Shown here one piece after another: positions 24,701 to 38,355 of a DNA stretch of 64,000 nucleotides. The stretch spans positions 40,427,398 through 40,491,397 of the forward strand of contig NC_054865.1 of the NCBI RefSeq assembly GCF_018320785.1, written 5' to 3'. The notes below the pieces were generated by a model. The model did no database searches. It saw only the letters and a list, made by a program, of their open reading frames with translations, and was not told the DNA's origin. The DNA is from Cheilinus undulatus (Eukaryota; Chordata; Actinopteri; Labriformes; Labridae). The translations under genes were made by a program, and so were the position numbers. The stretch's first letter is position 1; every line of letters begins with the position of its first letter.

Positions 24701-25650
24701 ACCAAAAGTGAAAAAAATAATCATTCTGTAAAAACAAAAAAATCTTCAAAATATTGGCATATTTACAAAAAAGTCCTTGCCCCTTTTTTGTATTGGCTGT
24801 TTTTGAGCCATTAATCAAAGCAGTTCCTGTCTGCAGTGACACAGAGGGCCACGTCACAGGCTCTCCATCTCTCCTTTTCTCCATTATGAGCTAATCAGGC
24901 CATCTATTGTAATCTAAGTGTTAAGACGTGCAATTTGACAAAGTAATATGGAACGACAAAAAAGCCTGCCATTGGTTGTCATGTCACAGCCCATCAGAAA
25001 GCATTGTGGGATGCAGTATGCTAAGCTAGCGGCAGAAATGTTTGAAAATGGATTAAAACATGCATAAAAAAACGTTCAATATCAGATTTACTGGTGTGGA
25101 TCTAATGTTTAAATACCCCAGGAAGCCACCCAAGTTCCAGGCTAGCTAGAAAAGCCTCTATAGGGGCGATGAAGGTGTGGATATCTTTATTAGAACGGCA
25201 CAGTGACAAGCTTCAATGGGCTATGATTTATGGTTCAAATGTCATTTCACTTTAAATAACCACTGTCTCTTCCTGTTGTACAATACACTGTCAGTCTCAG
25301 AGGGGGAAACTACATTGACAACTAATTAAAAAAAGCAAAAATTGACCCCCAATAGCCTAAAATGGGAGCCCATAAAGGCAAGTACTGCTCTGACCAACCT
25401 TTATTCTTTTTAAACCACACTGTAAAAATCTTTATTTCTGATAGTAAATGGACATATTAACATTAGAAGTGTATTTGACTTCCACTGCCGCTACAGCCAG
25501 CCTCAAGTGGACAGTCTGGGCACTTCAGATTTTTGCAGCTTCATTTTTCAACTATGCATGGTGCCACTTTGTGCTCTCAAGATTTTGAGAGAATCAACTC
25601 CTTATCACAGGAAAAAACTGCAGTGTCTGAAAATGTCTCAAAATAATGAC
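21736..25650. other. Intergenic, no gene recognised
   Basis: AT-rich sequence without a convincing exon. 24930-25560 looks repeat-derived, with multi-copy fish-type words such as AAAATGGGAGCCCATAAAGG and CCAGCCTCAAGTGGACA, but ends could not be set. Confidence 0.4.
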
Positions 25651-25654
25651 AAAA

Positions 25655-26185
25655 TGTGTCAAGACTATGAGAAAAAGACTTGAAATTACTTGTTAGTCTA
25701 ATAAAATAAATGGATGCATGTCCATTTCAGGCTTCCATAGAACATTTAAATCTTAACAATATTCACTGTTCGGAGCAGTTTTGTTGTTGTTGTTGTTGTT
25801 TTGACCTAGTAGAGCTGCATTTTCCACCTGATTTAAGTCTTTATACTAAACTAGCTCACCCAGTAACAATAGTTAGTTAACTTTGTCCAGTAAGAGATTG
25901 ATTTATATTTTTCACTAATTCAACAAGAAAACCCTTTTTCCCAAGATCACAGCTTTGTTATGTGAAACCTCAGGATAACATCAGTTTTTTTCTGTGATAA
26001 CATTAAAATATTGAGAGAATAACTAATATAATGTGTAATCACGGGGAAAATAGTGTTGTTATATATATTAAAAGGTAACTCAATTTAAGACTATGAGAAA
26101 GAAAAGGAAGTTTCTCCTTATCTTATTAAAACCGCAAGAAATAAACGGATGGGTACATGGCCCCTCAGGGCTTCCGTACAAAACT
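25655..26185. repeat. Pair of diverged direct repeats upstream of kctd12, with (TTG)n between
   Basis: About 25655-25745 and 26090-26180 share AAGACTATGAGAAA, then AAATAAA(T/C)GGATG, then CAGG(G)CTTCC. They are separated by about 440 bases that include a (TTG)n run at 25781-25803. The second copy ends about 260 bases before the kctd12 start codon. Confidence 0.5.
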
Positions 26186-26313
26186 TAGAAAATTGCTTCT
26201 CTTGAACTTTTTCCAGGGCTATTGTGTTGGGTTTTGTATAAGAGAAGTTAAGGCTTACATTTGGCCCTCGAAGCAGCATATTTCTCTGACAGAGCTTTCC
26301 AGTGAACAGTTAA

Positions 26314-27243
<930 letters not shown>

Positions 27244-27935
27244 AATGGACTGAGAGCACAAGAGTATACTCATTAACCACTAAATTTAACTCAGTTTAAA
27301 TAGCTCATACACTCGTAAACTTAAGACTGGCAGTTTTACAATGACGCAGTTTTTCTGTGTGTTTTTTGGTCACTGGGATGTGGAGGTAACCAGACTCACT
27401 TTTCAGCCATTTCTCCTCAAATTCTTTAAGAAGACTTCCTCCAAACTCAAATCTTATTGGTCAGACTGCTGAAATATGACACTGTTTTTTTGAGTAATCT
27501 CTATTTCCTTTAATTGCTTCCATGGTTAAGGTTACATTAAATTACAGCAGTAAATTATAAGGGAAGCAGAGGTGTTAGGATCTGGTTCATTTGATCCTGT
27601 CTTAGTTGTACCTGCATTGTCATGTGTTTTTGTAGCACGGCTTTTGGTATTCTGAGCACATTAACTTGGGCATGTGTACTGTAAATAGCCTTATGTTTGG
27701 TAACTGGCTTTCTCCTGCCACAGTAACTCTGGGGATTATTGGATAATGAAGACAGTCTTTGTGTAATCCTTATTTTGTTTGTTCGTTTAATTTGATTAAC
27801 AGATCACGCATTTAAGTGCCACATCGAGCTTTAAAGATTACAATGAATGCAACATTGTTTTGTGCCATTTATGACCTCTTGTCATTGTTCTCTCTCTAAA
27901 GCTGCAGCAAATAAAGTGTGACATTGACTAAAACT
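27244..27935 (+). other. kctd12: kctd12 3'UTR (inferred)
   Basis: Runs from the stop codon to just past AATAAA at 27910. No other open frame of interest is in it. Confidence 0.5.
27910..27915 (+). promoter_or_regulatory. Polyadenylation signal of kctd12
   Basis: AATAAA followed by GTGTGACATT, about 670 bases after the stop, in AT-rich 3'UTR-like sequence. Confidence 0.6.
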
Positions 27936-28129
27936 ATCCACCTCAGCGTTCACTTGAGTACTTCATTTTGTTATTGTTGTCTTTTTTAAGGGGTTATACT
28001 TCTTTTCAATCAAGAAAGCTAAGGAATGTAGTTCCTTTGCACCTGTCATGTCAATTTTTGTGTATTTTCTAAAAAAAAATATGGACTATGTTAACAGATA
28101 AAATCACACCTTCTAGTGTTGAAAGATGA

Positions 28130-28290
28130 ATGCAATGTGGAAGTGCAAAGTCCTACAGAGTCCCCAGCTTGAGGCTGGCTCCAAAAACCAAGAAACTCCT
28201 ATTATGCTCCATGTTAATATGCCCAATTTGACAGCACAAATGTACATTTCTACTGTCTGGCACAGTATATGATTTGTTGAAATAGCACAT
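28130..28290. repeat. Probable interspersed repeat fragment
   Basis: CCCAGCTTGAGGCTGGCTCC, then CATGTTAATATGCCCAATTT and TACATTTCTACTG, are phrases typical of a widely dispersed teleost repeat. Boundaries uncertain. Confidence 0.35.
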
Positions 28291-28971
28291 TTCTTTCCGT
28301 ACACACTGGCTATGATTATTATGAAGCTTTATGCATAAATTTGTATAACTAAACTAAACTGACCCCTGCCCTCTTAGCCATCTCGGACAAACATTGGTTT
28401 TCAGTTGGGTGGGCTTTGACTACAACCTTTCCCTGCAGTCGATACTTATGTCCATCTGTCAGAGAATAAAAATGCCAAGGTGAAAAGATAAAAGCTAAAT
28501 TAAGAAAATGTGTTGGCCATAACAGAAGTTCAGTCAGGAACACTTTGTTAAGAAATACACATGATGTGTTGTCTATAAATTCTCTCTTTATTAGTAGTTA
28601 TTAATATCCTGTCCATGCTGTTGTTTATATTTGGCAGTGTTGCTGTTCTGGGATCCCCCTGCTCTTCCACAAGCCTATGTTGAAAGCATCAAACAGGAAC
28701 AGCTCTTCCTGTGCCAGCAAGGAAAGCCAGAGGCAGGGACAGAAGCAGCAACAACCCCCAGAGCAGAACAGGCATCACTTACAAAAGAATGACATTGATT
28801 AAGTCAGATGTAGCATAGAGGAGGAGCTGGGGTGGTGGAGGGTTCCAAAAAGCAGCTTGCAGAGGTAGCAGCGAAGCATAGCCAGGCTAGAGCAGTTCAA
28901 ACATAGAGGTATGAGTGCAATTAGCCAATAGCATGCTTTGAGCAAATCAGCTGGCTGTCAGCTGATGCGCG

Positions 28972-28989
28972 TGAGATCAGCTGATCTCA
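28972..28989. repeat. Perfect 18-bp palindrome
   Basis: TGAGATCAGCTGATCTCA reads the same on both strands. AGCTGAT words recur just upstream at about 28947-28966, so it may belong to a repeat. Confidence 0.8.
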
Positions 28990-31900
28990 GTTATATGGCA
29001 GCGCTGGACTCCTTGGCCTGCCTGAACTAGATGCTTGATAAGCAGTTAGCTAACTTCAGGTAACATTAAATAGTATAGTTTCCTGCAAGCTGAAGTTATA
29101 CATGATGTTATCATCTTAACTAATGAGGTTATGTACTTGCCACTTTGCAGCAAACTTTGCCAACACTGTACTGACAACTGTATACTAGAAATACTTGTTG
29201 ACCATTACATTGAGCTGAATGTGTGGTCTGCCACATAGCTTTATCCAAAAGAGATGGTTTGCTGTGTTTATGTTGAGAATGGGACCAAATAAACTTCATT
29301 CCCTAGCCTCTCAGGATACCTCACAATAGTGCTGCCTGTATCTAATTTACATAATTTGACCACTTTTTCTAAGTTCTGACCATACAAATTTCATTAAACC
29401 CTCAGGAAAATCACAATTTCTTCTGCTGGCCAGATGTCCGTGTGCATTGTTTTGCTGCAAAAAATGTGATTGGCCTGTGGCGTTGTAAGGCCATGATTTA
29501 ACCATGCATGAATGGATTCAAGGTATACAGACACAGCTTACAAATGTCAACACAGAAGTAAAACCTTACCAAATTAGAATTATACTTAAATCAAAATTGA
29601 AAATTATGCTCTAACCAAAAGTAATATGGAAGCCTGTACAAGAACTATGCAAAAGTTCAGCTTAATAAAGCAGTGTTTTAAAGAGGAAAAAATACTATTT
29701 GAATATGTACACACTGTTATCATTATTCTTGGTTTTTTGGAAATACAAGTCTGTGTGCCTTAATGGTATGGTTGCTAGATGTGCAAAGGGTGCAAAAATG
29801 CCGCCTGGACATGATCAGAAGTGTAAAATGCAAGGATGTGGGTAGGTTGCATGAGGTTGATAAATTAAGATAGTTGATTAATTGAAGTGTGCATTTGAAG
29901 TGAGTAAGAAGTACAGTAAATAGATTAATTAGTTCAAATATCTGTATGTGGGGAGGCATTTTACTGCAGTGATTTAGTATTGTACTTCATACATTTGATA
30001 ACTGAACTACGTAGTTGATATAACACATTATATTGAACTGTATTGGATATACAGTATACAAAGTGAACACACATATTTAAGTTAAGCCAGCATGTTCCTA
30101 GGGCTCAACTTAAATAGTTGTTGCAGCTATTTTCGATGAGCCAACTTACATATGTTTATTACTTTCTGAAAAAATGTCCAGCCAATTAATCAATTTTAGC
30201 TGTGAGCATGTTCTGTCAACTAAATGGCAACATGTAGTTTGAAGTTTGGCTCTTCAACTCAAAAAAGCTGTGAAACTAGTTACTTAAACATTTTACATTA
30301 GGCCCCACATGTTTTCATTTTTAAAGTGATGCAGTTTCTAAGAAAACTTAGTGCCCTCCCTAAGGGCCTGCATCCACAGCCGGCTTTTTTAGCACTGGCA
30401 GCACTTGTTTTCAATTCAGGACCAATGTAGTCCAGTATTCTGAGCGTGCAGCGCTCTGGGCAGAAATTCGTCCTCATCGTTAGCTGTTCTCTGCTTTCTG
30501 TTGAAAACCGTTGTAATTTGGAAAAGCCTTGTGCACGTCAATGTCACATCTCCCTTACTTGCCAATCAAAATCAAGAAAGGGGCGGGACTTCTGACAATA
30601 GCAGAAGTGAAAGCCGATCTGGCTGGTCTTTTATCAAGGGTAAAGTTTTAGGTCTACAGCTGCTGCCCACATCAGGACAGGATTCCTTTGCATTGCCTTC
30701 ATATTTTCTGTGATGTCTTGAAATCTGGAAATACGAAGGCAGGCTATTTCAGAACAAAGATACGGATTCTACTGGGAAAGTGGAAGTCATTATTATTAAT
30801 GTAGCAAAAAGGAATGCTGATGAGAAGTGCTCTGAAAATGAGGCACTCCCAGCATAATGTTTTGACTGTTACTATCTTTATCAAAAGTCAGTGGAAGCAT
30901 TTATAACTTGGGGACCAAGCTTTGACCTCAAAATGCCTCTTAAGAAATCAGTGGGTGATGCCACTAAGACTGTCCATGTTTTATACCATCTGTGCTTGAT
31001 TTAACTAATTATCTTTGGATATTTTCAGTGATGGATGCATATTGTAGGGGATTTCCCTCATGCGGTTAGCTACTCTGAGTTTGCTTTTGGATCCCTTAAC
31101 GGGTAAAAATCCACCCACTCTGATGACTGAGCACTGACTGCAGAAAGCCACATGCCAGCAGAAGGGTTTGATGATAATCTGATCCATATTAAGTCAATAA
31201 ACATTTTTTTTTATCCTTGCTTATGATATTTTTCCACATTGTAACTTCAGAGGGCACTTAATCAAAAAGAGAGTCTGCTAAAAGTAAAGTACATGATGGC
31301 AGAGGAACTTCATTAATGCAAAATTCCCTTCTGATTTCTGCATTTCATCACAGAGATCCACCACACTCCTCCAAGTTCTGTGATCTACGCTGACTATTTT
31401 ACATTTCACCGCCATTTTAATCCTACTTACGTTAACCGTAGGAGGAGATTTATTGTCCAGTACAAGCTAAAATTAAAATGATAGTTATGGCCAACAGCAG
31501 AGTTTGGTAAGGGATCTGGCAGAGCTCATAATGGCCCTCTGAAACACAGAAGAGCTCTGTTATCTCCCTTGGGCAGAATGGGAAAGAGGAGGAGGAGGTG
31601 GTGGGGGTTTCTCTTTGGCTGACAAGTACAGTAATCAAATGTCTGTTCCCTTGTGGGATCCTAGGGCACAAATCCATGCTATCCCTGGATCAAGTCTAAT
31701 ACAAAAAAGGCCTTGTGTGGGCTGAGTTAGAGAGCACTCAAATACAAACGTGTTAAAAAAGGAAGAAAAATCTGCAGAATGAATCATTTATTCGTCAGAT
31801 TTCCAAGAGCACTGAAGCTCTTACTGTAAGATGTATTCTGGGGATTCTTTTCTAATATCATATGAAGACATCTTACACAAACAAAGTCCAAACACCAACC

Positions 31901-32478
31901 TCCCACGCACACTTCTGTCACCAAATGAGCTCCATGAGAGCTTCAAAGATAGACAGAGACCTGGTATCTGCTGTCAGCTGATGCTACCATCTGGTCAGGA
32001 AATAGGAAGGATCGACTGCATCTCTTCCTCCAGAGACAGGGTGTTCAGTGCTCGCTGTCCTCAGCAGAATCGGACACGCTCGCCCTCATTAAGTGTCATG
32101 TATAATTTTGGAGTGGGTGAAACCGTTAAAATCCTCTTATATGTACAGACGCCCTCATACATTTAACATATCCTTCTTTCAGGACTCTGAAGACATCAAG
32201 CTGTTGTAAAAATGTTGGTTAAAAGAAGCACAAGGCAGTCAATTAAATTAAAGCTGTCCTTTTTTGGCTTCTCTGAGGCGATGATGAGCTCCCCTGCCAA
32301 ACAGCTATATCTAACACAGACCTTGTTGTGAGAGTGTGGACTGTGTCCTTGGTGATAAAACACCTCCTAAACACATTTCACTCCATGAATGCTATTATTT
32401 TTTCCTTTGTGAAGATTCTTGTCTTCTGAATGCTGAAGATGGGCACGTACACATGCATAAATGAGCACGCAGCGCAGC

Positions 32479-32491
32479 GGGGGGGGGGGGG
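32479..32491. repeat. Poly(G) tract
   Basis: Thirteen consecutive G residues. Confidence 0.9.
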
Positions 32492-33026
32492 CTGATAAAA
32501 AGAGCCAAATTAGCCAATTTGCAGAGCTGGAGATAACACAGACGTGTTGGCTTTTTTTCAGCTCAGCCTCAACGTGCTAAATCTTTCACACTTTCTCGCA
32601 CAGTCTCTGCCTACAGCTCACTGTGACCTGCACGTCTTTAATACTGTTAATTTCTTTTATACTGTTTCCAGCTATTCTGATATATAGACAGATTCACAGT
32701 GTTTACAGTGAGAACCACACATGGATAATTAATTTGAGCTGTGCTTCTCCATGTTAAGATCAGTCGTGAGAGCAGAAAATAAAACATGACGCCCCTCAGC
32801 CAAATGTAAGAACATTTTCCTTTTGTTTCCATGTTATCTAAAGCGTCCCATTTACAGCAGCGCTCCCGACAGCCTGTTATGATGACTGTGCCTGCCCCGT
32901 ACGTTTACATTATCAGTACAGGCTCTAGCAGGATTTCTTGAGGGCTACAACTCAGTTGTGAGGCATTTGCATGAAAAAGGTACCCTCATTTAACTCACCT
33001 CAAAGAACTTCATCAACATTTAACAC

Positions 33027-33100
33027 TGTGTCCCAATTCAGGGGCTGCATCCTTTGAAGGACACAATCTTAGAAGGGCGCATCTTTTGTAGGTTGTGTAT
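33027..33100. mobile_element. DNA-transposon end fragment
   Basis: GTGTCCCAATTCAGGGGCTG followed by CATCCTTTGAAGGACACA resembles the end of a common teleost element. No second end found. Confidence 0.4.
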
Positions 33101-36100
33101 CCCACCAAGGCAGAACTGAAATGAAATACCTCGTTTTATTTGGGATTTCCTCATAAGGCTGGCTCAGACTTCAAGATTTTTTTGCTTGTTTACAGTGGCA
33201 CCATGTCCTAAAACCTTGTACCTAACAGCCTAGGCACACTATAAGTGATCCTGACTGCTCATCGTATGCTGACGTCACCACTGTCTCTGTGACTGTGCAA
33301 GTTCAAAGGAGGCAGGTCAAAAGAGTGAATCAGAATTGTCTGTGGGATGCTAGCAGTCTCTTGCCCTGAAAAGCAGGAAAAAACACAATTATGGACTCGA
33401 CCTTATGTATTAAGAGGAGGACAAAACTTGAATGTGATAAAAACGTCAAGAAAATTAGCCCAGTTTACCTCGCCAATACATGCAGCTTCACTGTTTACAC
33501 ACAAGATCCCCGGGGGGAGACAAAGTGGGTGCTTGTTTAATGTCACTCTGTTAAATGATGATACAAAAAAGCTTAGTTTGCCTTTTGGTAGGTGTCAGAA
33601 TTCACCTCACTGATGCCGCGTCAGGGTGTCAAACTAAACGACAAAACAGGAAAAATTCTGACATGCTAATCTTGTTGAATTCACAGTCATAGGGCGTCTT
33701 GGTTATTAATAATGTTATGCTACAAGACCGTTTGATGTTCCTGTTAGACGATGCGCTGTGATGTTTCTGTTTGGCCAAAATCTGGCTTAATTCATAGTTT
33801 GAGCCGGCCTTTACTTCTCCTACCAGCTGGCTGGCTGGCTAGGTAGCTAACATAACTTACTGTGCATCATGTAACTTGACAAAGCTCAGAAGTTTTCTTA
33901 TAAAATGAGATGATATAGTTCAATTCCTGTATGTAAAAACACACTCTTTCTCCAGGCCATAATTGAAAAATCAAACATATATTTTTGGAAGCAGTTTATA
34001 ACTTTATAAGGTGTTCATAAAGTCTTCATGAGAGCAAAGAGTTATCTGAGGAGAATAATGAAGCTTAGCAGTTCTTCATGCAGTTACATGGAAGTCATAC
34101 ACCAGCTGATGGCCAGCCGATCCTAATGATCCCCTCCCAGCTCCCACAGCCAATCACAGCTCTTTCACTCCACACAGCGGTCCATTTAAATTTGATGTAC
34201 TTCTGACTAATCCTTGCTTGCGTTAATGCTGATGCACCATGCTGCCGCTGCTTGAAAAGCTTAACCTCCTCCACCCCAGCCTCCTCCTTGATAGCATAAA
34301 GCTGCTGCACCCTGATATTCAGAATCGTGTTTGTATGGTTAATCCTTTTGAGCAAATTTTCTCTGCACTCCCTCGAAATTCAAAGCATGCTGCTTGACTC
34401 AGGGAGTATCTTTTGAGCAAACCCTTGTCTGCCAAGTAAAACTATAACTGCTTCATGCACCAAAATGGCTATATACACCTGAATGAAGTACAGATTTGAA
34501 GTAGGCTAAGGCTGAAACCACCAGCACTATATTCTAGTTTAGCTAGAGGCCTGGAAAAAAGTGACTTTACACTCAATAAAGCTAACTAACTCAGTCTACA
34601 AAAACATGACAGCTCACTGAAAAGATGCAGACCAACCTTAATCCAGGGGAACCATGCATCCCTGTTTGACTGGGAACTTATTCAACAAGCCTCATGTCTC
34701 AATAATATCCATAGAACACTCATATGGGCATATACCTCTGTCCTGGTTTGAACCAAGTGAAATACAGTGTTACTCTGCCATTCATTTCTTCAGTTTCAGC
34801 CCAAAACAATCTCAAAACCCAAATTCTTACTTACTAAAAAGATGCAAAAATGGTTCCTGCTCACCTGGAGCCCCTCACCCAAGTCCACACTTCCTCTCAT
34901 CCAGAACACTGTGCAAGTGAAAGGCACCCGGTACTTTCATCACATCAAGTCCCTAAGTCACACGCCAGGCTCTTCTCCTCTGTTGTTGCCCAGTGGTGGA
35001 ATGAGTTACGCAACTAAATTTGTTCTGCAGAGTCCTTTAAGTAAAAGCAGTCCCTTTCTTTTCCTAAGAAAGTTTTAGACTCAAGCCATTCAGGACAACT
35101 CCACTCTTGGTAGTTTGGTGACAAAGAAAATATCAATGACATTGACACCAATGATGATGATTTGTTGTTTTTTTGCTTTGGAGAAAGCAGTTTGTGAAAC
35201 GTTCTAATACTGTTGCCTCTTGTCTAGATCCTTGCTCATCACTTTTGAGAAAAGCAACTGATGAATAAAATGTAACATATTTAACAAAGCAGAATTCCAT
35301 GCTCCCAACACTAATTCGTCTGTACATGCGCCAGTCATTCTTACCATGTGGCTATTGCTTAGCCAGCCCAGCTCTTCATACTAACAGGACCTGCTGCTTA
35401 CATCTGATAGGCTAGCTGAAAAAGGAAGTCAGTGTTTACCAAAGAGCTCCAGGACAGGTAGCGTCATTCGAAAAATACCAGGAAATTGTTGTTATGCTGA
35501 GTTTTGCACAAAACAAGTCATCTTCAGTTGCCCACAGTAGAAATGCTGTGTTCAACAAGCAACCACAAACAATAGGAATAGGCTGGAAGTCCCACTGTTG
35601 ACACATACTTCAGTGATATATCACTTGTGCTACCCAACAGACAGAACAGACTAAGTTAATAAGTTGTGGTAGGAAAAACACCCTGACAGATAACGTGTCA
35701 CTGCAGGTTACCAATAGTAATAAATTGGATAAACTAATGTCACATTGTATCAATGCAGTCCTTGTGTTTTGGATATAATGGTGTTATATAATTACACTTT
35801 ACTAATAAAGTTTTAGTTGATCTTAGGAGACATGGATGCTCATCTGCTGAGGTATTTTCCGTGGTGTTAAAAGGTGCATTGATGAAAAATCTAATTTCAG
35901 CAGGAGCTTATTATACATGTGGATTTGAGGTAAAATCAAAGGATCCTATTTGGAGCTCTTACCCTAACCCTCAAACACGTGTGGAAAAAGCCTTTGTTTA
36001 ACTCTTTCCCTTGTTACGATAGCTTTGATCACATTGCCTTCCTTAGCCTATTCACCATGTTCAGTTTCTGTTTTAGTTTAATCATCTGCTGCAGATTCAG

Positions 36101-36822
36101 ATTATAAAGTTTTACATCACATTTCATTCTGAGCCTTCTTAGCCAAAAGAAAAAACAACTCCAACTAGAATTCTTCCTTCTCACTTAGACTGAAGCTTCT
36201 TCAAACTCTCTCACTCCCATTATCTAGTTCTTAAAGCAAACACATCACTATTTGAATAACATTTCATTTTATTAGCAGCCATTGACTGCTAATAAAAAGC
36301 ACAAATATTGTAACTGACCATCACAGGCTTCCATCAGAGGTAATTATTAATGTTTGCTCACCACCTGAACATGTAATCAGCCCTGTTGAGTATTTGTGTT
36401 GCCAAGCAGTGACACCATTAAAGGTGCACACACTCCTAGAATCATTAACAGTGTTCGACTAAAACACACGACTGTGTGTCTTCTTTGTGGCTTGCCATGT
36501 TGAATAAGATGATAGTGAGAGTGACTGGCATTCTTTTTAGTTTCCCTTCACTTTCACAAGAAAACAAACTTCCTCCAAACTTACAAAAATCTTCTCTCTG
36601 AGCAGCAGTCAGGCAGAGTCACAGAAGCACTATTTAAAGCCACAATCCATCATGTGAAAGACCGAGTTGTGACACAGTAATCTGAAGCAATTGGATGCCA
36701 ATGTCTGTCATTGTTCAGTTTTACAATCTGACAGTTGTGTTAGAGTCAGGAGAGATTGCATGCCTCAGTTCCTTATTTCCACTTACAAGAAGTGACACAA
36801 AAGCATGGAGTTAGAAGTTTCT

Positions 36823-36836
36823 CCCCCCCCCCCCCC
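36823..36836. repeat. Poly(C) tract
   Basis: Fourteen consecutive C residues. Confidence 0.9.
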
Positions 36837-37329
36837 ATGTTTTTGCCTTTTTCAGTGCAACCCTCTTTCCACAAAAGTTGGTACAGTCTGTAAAATTATT
36901 TACTAAGAAAAAGGATTGATTGATTGATAGAAGCGATTGGACATGGCACACATGAATCAAGGCTCAGCTCTGGATGTTATTATTACACATAAATACCTGG
37001 CAGTTACCTGCTCTGTGCCAGTCTGGGTCGACGTCAGAACCCATGATGCACTTGTGCTGTAAACCATAAAAAAGAACTGGGAAAAATTGCTTCGAGTGGT
37101 AGCAAATAATTTAATTAACTTCATTTAACTCAAGAACTTCTTAATTTGAGTTGAATGAACTTAATTCAATTGCTTGTTGCTACTGAAAGCAAATATTTGA
37201 AGTTTTTCTACACTACAACTTTATTTTTAGAATGAAGAAAACCCCCCCAACCTTGCAAAGCAGATGGATACTTCCGTTTCTGTGTTTCTCACTTGCAAAT
37301 TCATCTTGCAAAGCTCCCTATCTGAGCCA

Positions 37330-37840
37330 TTTGGGCCTGGTTAGAAAGTGACAGGACCAGTAAGCGTCAACGGGCAGTACTTTCTGGTGCGGCGGAGTTG
37401 TGACGTAAGCAAGCAGCAGCAAGAGGCTGGTGCAGTTATGGCGGAAGAGATTAGCATGGATGCTGCTGTAGCGTCAGTTTTATCAGAACATGATGACATT
37501 TCTTAGTTAAAGGAAGAACAAAGAAAAGCACTGAGTTGTTTTCTTTTCAAAAACAACAAAATTCATGTACTGACATGTCTACAGTCGCCATGGTTCGCAG
37601 CGTTATGCAGTCCTCTATGGAGTTTACTCCTTCAGAAGGGGCACAGGCGCACAGCTCGGTAGCAGCAACGTCACGTGTTTTGTTGCTCTGATTGGCCCGT
37701 AAAGATGTGACAGACAGAATGTTCATCCAATCACCTTCCAAGTTTTTTTTTTTTCAAAAGCTCTGCCCTTTCCCAAACGCTGTGTATGAGAGGTTTTCCA
37801 GATGGATGTGTGAAACAAATCCATCTAGCATGCCAGGTTA
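37330..37840 (+). mobile_element. Decayed DNA transposon with helicase-like N-terminal remnant
   Basis: An ATG at 37438 opens MAEEISMDAAVASVLSEHDD, a TAG interrupts, and the frame continues LKEEQRKALSCFL. This resembles the start of the RecQ-helicase-like proteins carried by repetitive elements in fish. The following helicase motifs are absent. The 3' side has a short hairpin AGATGGAT...ATCCATCT at about 37801-37827. Outer limits are approximate. Confidence 0.45.
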
Positions 37841-37841
37841 A

Positions 37842-37862
37842 CCCCCCCCACACACACACACA
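37842..37862. repeat. C-run plus (CA)n microsatellite
   Basis: CCCCCCCC followed by ACACACACACACA. Confidence 0.8.
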
Positions 37863-37878
37863 TTGTCAGCTAAGTCAC

Positions 37879-38355
37879 TAGGGCTGTAGTCAACCAAAGA
37901 AAAACTTGGTCGACTTAAATCGCTCCAGATCATCAATTAATCAATCGGTCATGGGACGGACCAAAATCATCCTTTTTAACAAAATGTTGCCACACCCCTG
38001 ACTTTTTCAACATGTTGTCAATTTAAGGGAAACAGAGTATAAACGTGCTTCAAGGGCTTTGCTCGGTAGGAGGGTCCTAGTGACGTTGTTTTGACTTTCT
38101 GGGTATTTAAACTGTAATTAAATATCCTTAAAGGTATGAGTAAATTATATTTGAATAGTTATATTCATAGTTTTTTTTCTGTAAATTATATTTTGTAACA
38201 TCAGATAACTAAGAAGAAAAAAAAACGCCGTCTCTCTTCTCACCCCTGCAAAAAATGGATTCTTCCAATTAAAGTAGCACGTGCTATTGTTCAACCAATT
38301 GGATTTTGGTCGGACATGAGGTCATCAACCAATCGACTTGAGGCTGTCAGCCCTA
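37879..38355. mobile_element. Non-autonomous hAT element (MITE), 477 bp
   Basis: It begins TAGGGCTGTAGTCAACC and ends GGCTGTCAGCCCTA, giving TAGGGCTG inverted ends. Flanking 8-bp duplications are TAAGTCAC (37871-37878) and GAAGTCAC (38356-38363), 7 of 8 identical. Subterminal TTGGTCGACTT and TTGGTCGGAC, with CAATCGACTT near the far end, are typical of this family. No coding capacity. Confidence 0.85.

Larger units (their letters stand above)
28990..37329. other. Intergenic, mostly unassigned
   Basis: No exon could be supported. Poly(G) 32479-32491 and poly(C) 36823-36836 interrupt it. About 30360-30680 (GGGCCTGCATCCACAG...) and 33027-33100 (TGTCCCAATTCAGGGGCTGC) look like DNA-transposon fragments. 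31831-32166 is the longest open frame (111 codons) but has no recognisable protein features. Confidence 0.4.

Noticed and set aside
31831..32166. 111-codon open frame on the + strand
   Set aside because: No recognisable motif, no good splice context and ordinary composition; length is possible by chance in 64 kb.
34095..34355. 86-codon - strand frame
   Set aside because: The region has a repeat-like look and no family features; no evidence of a gene.
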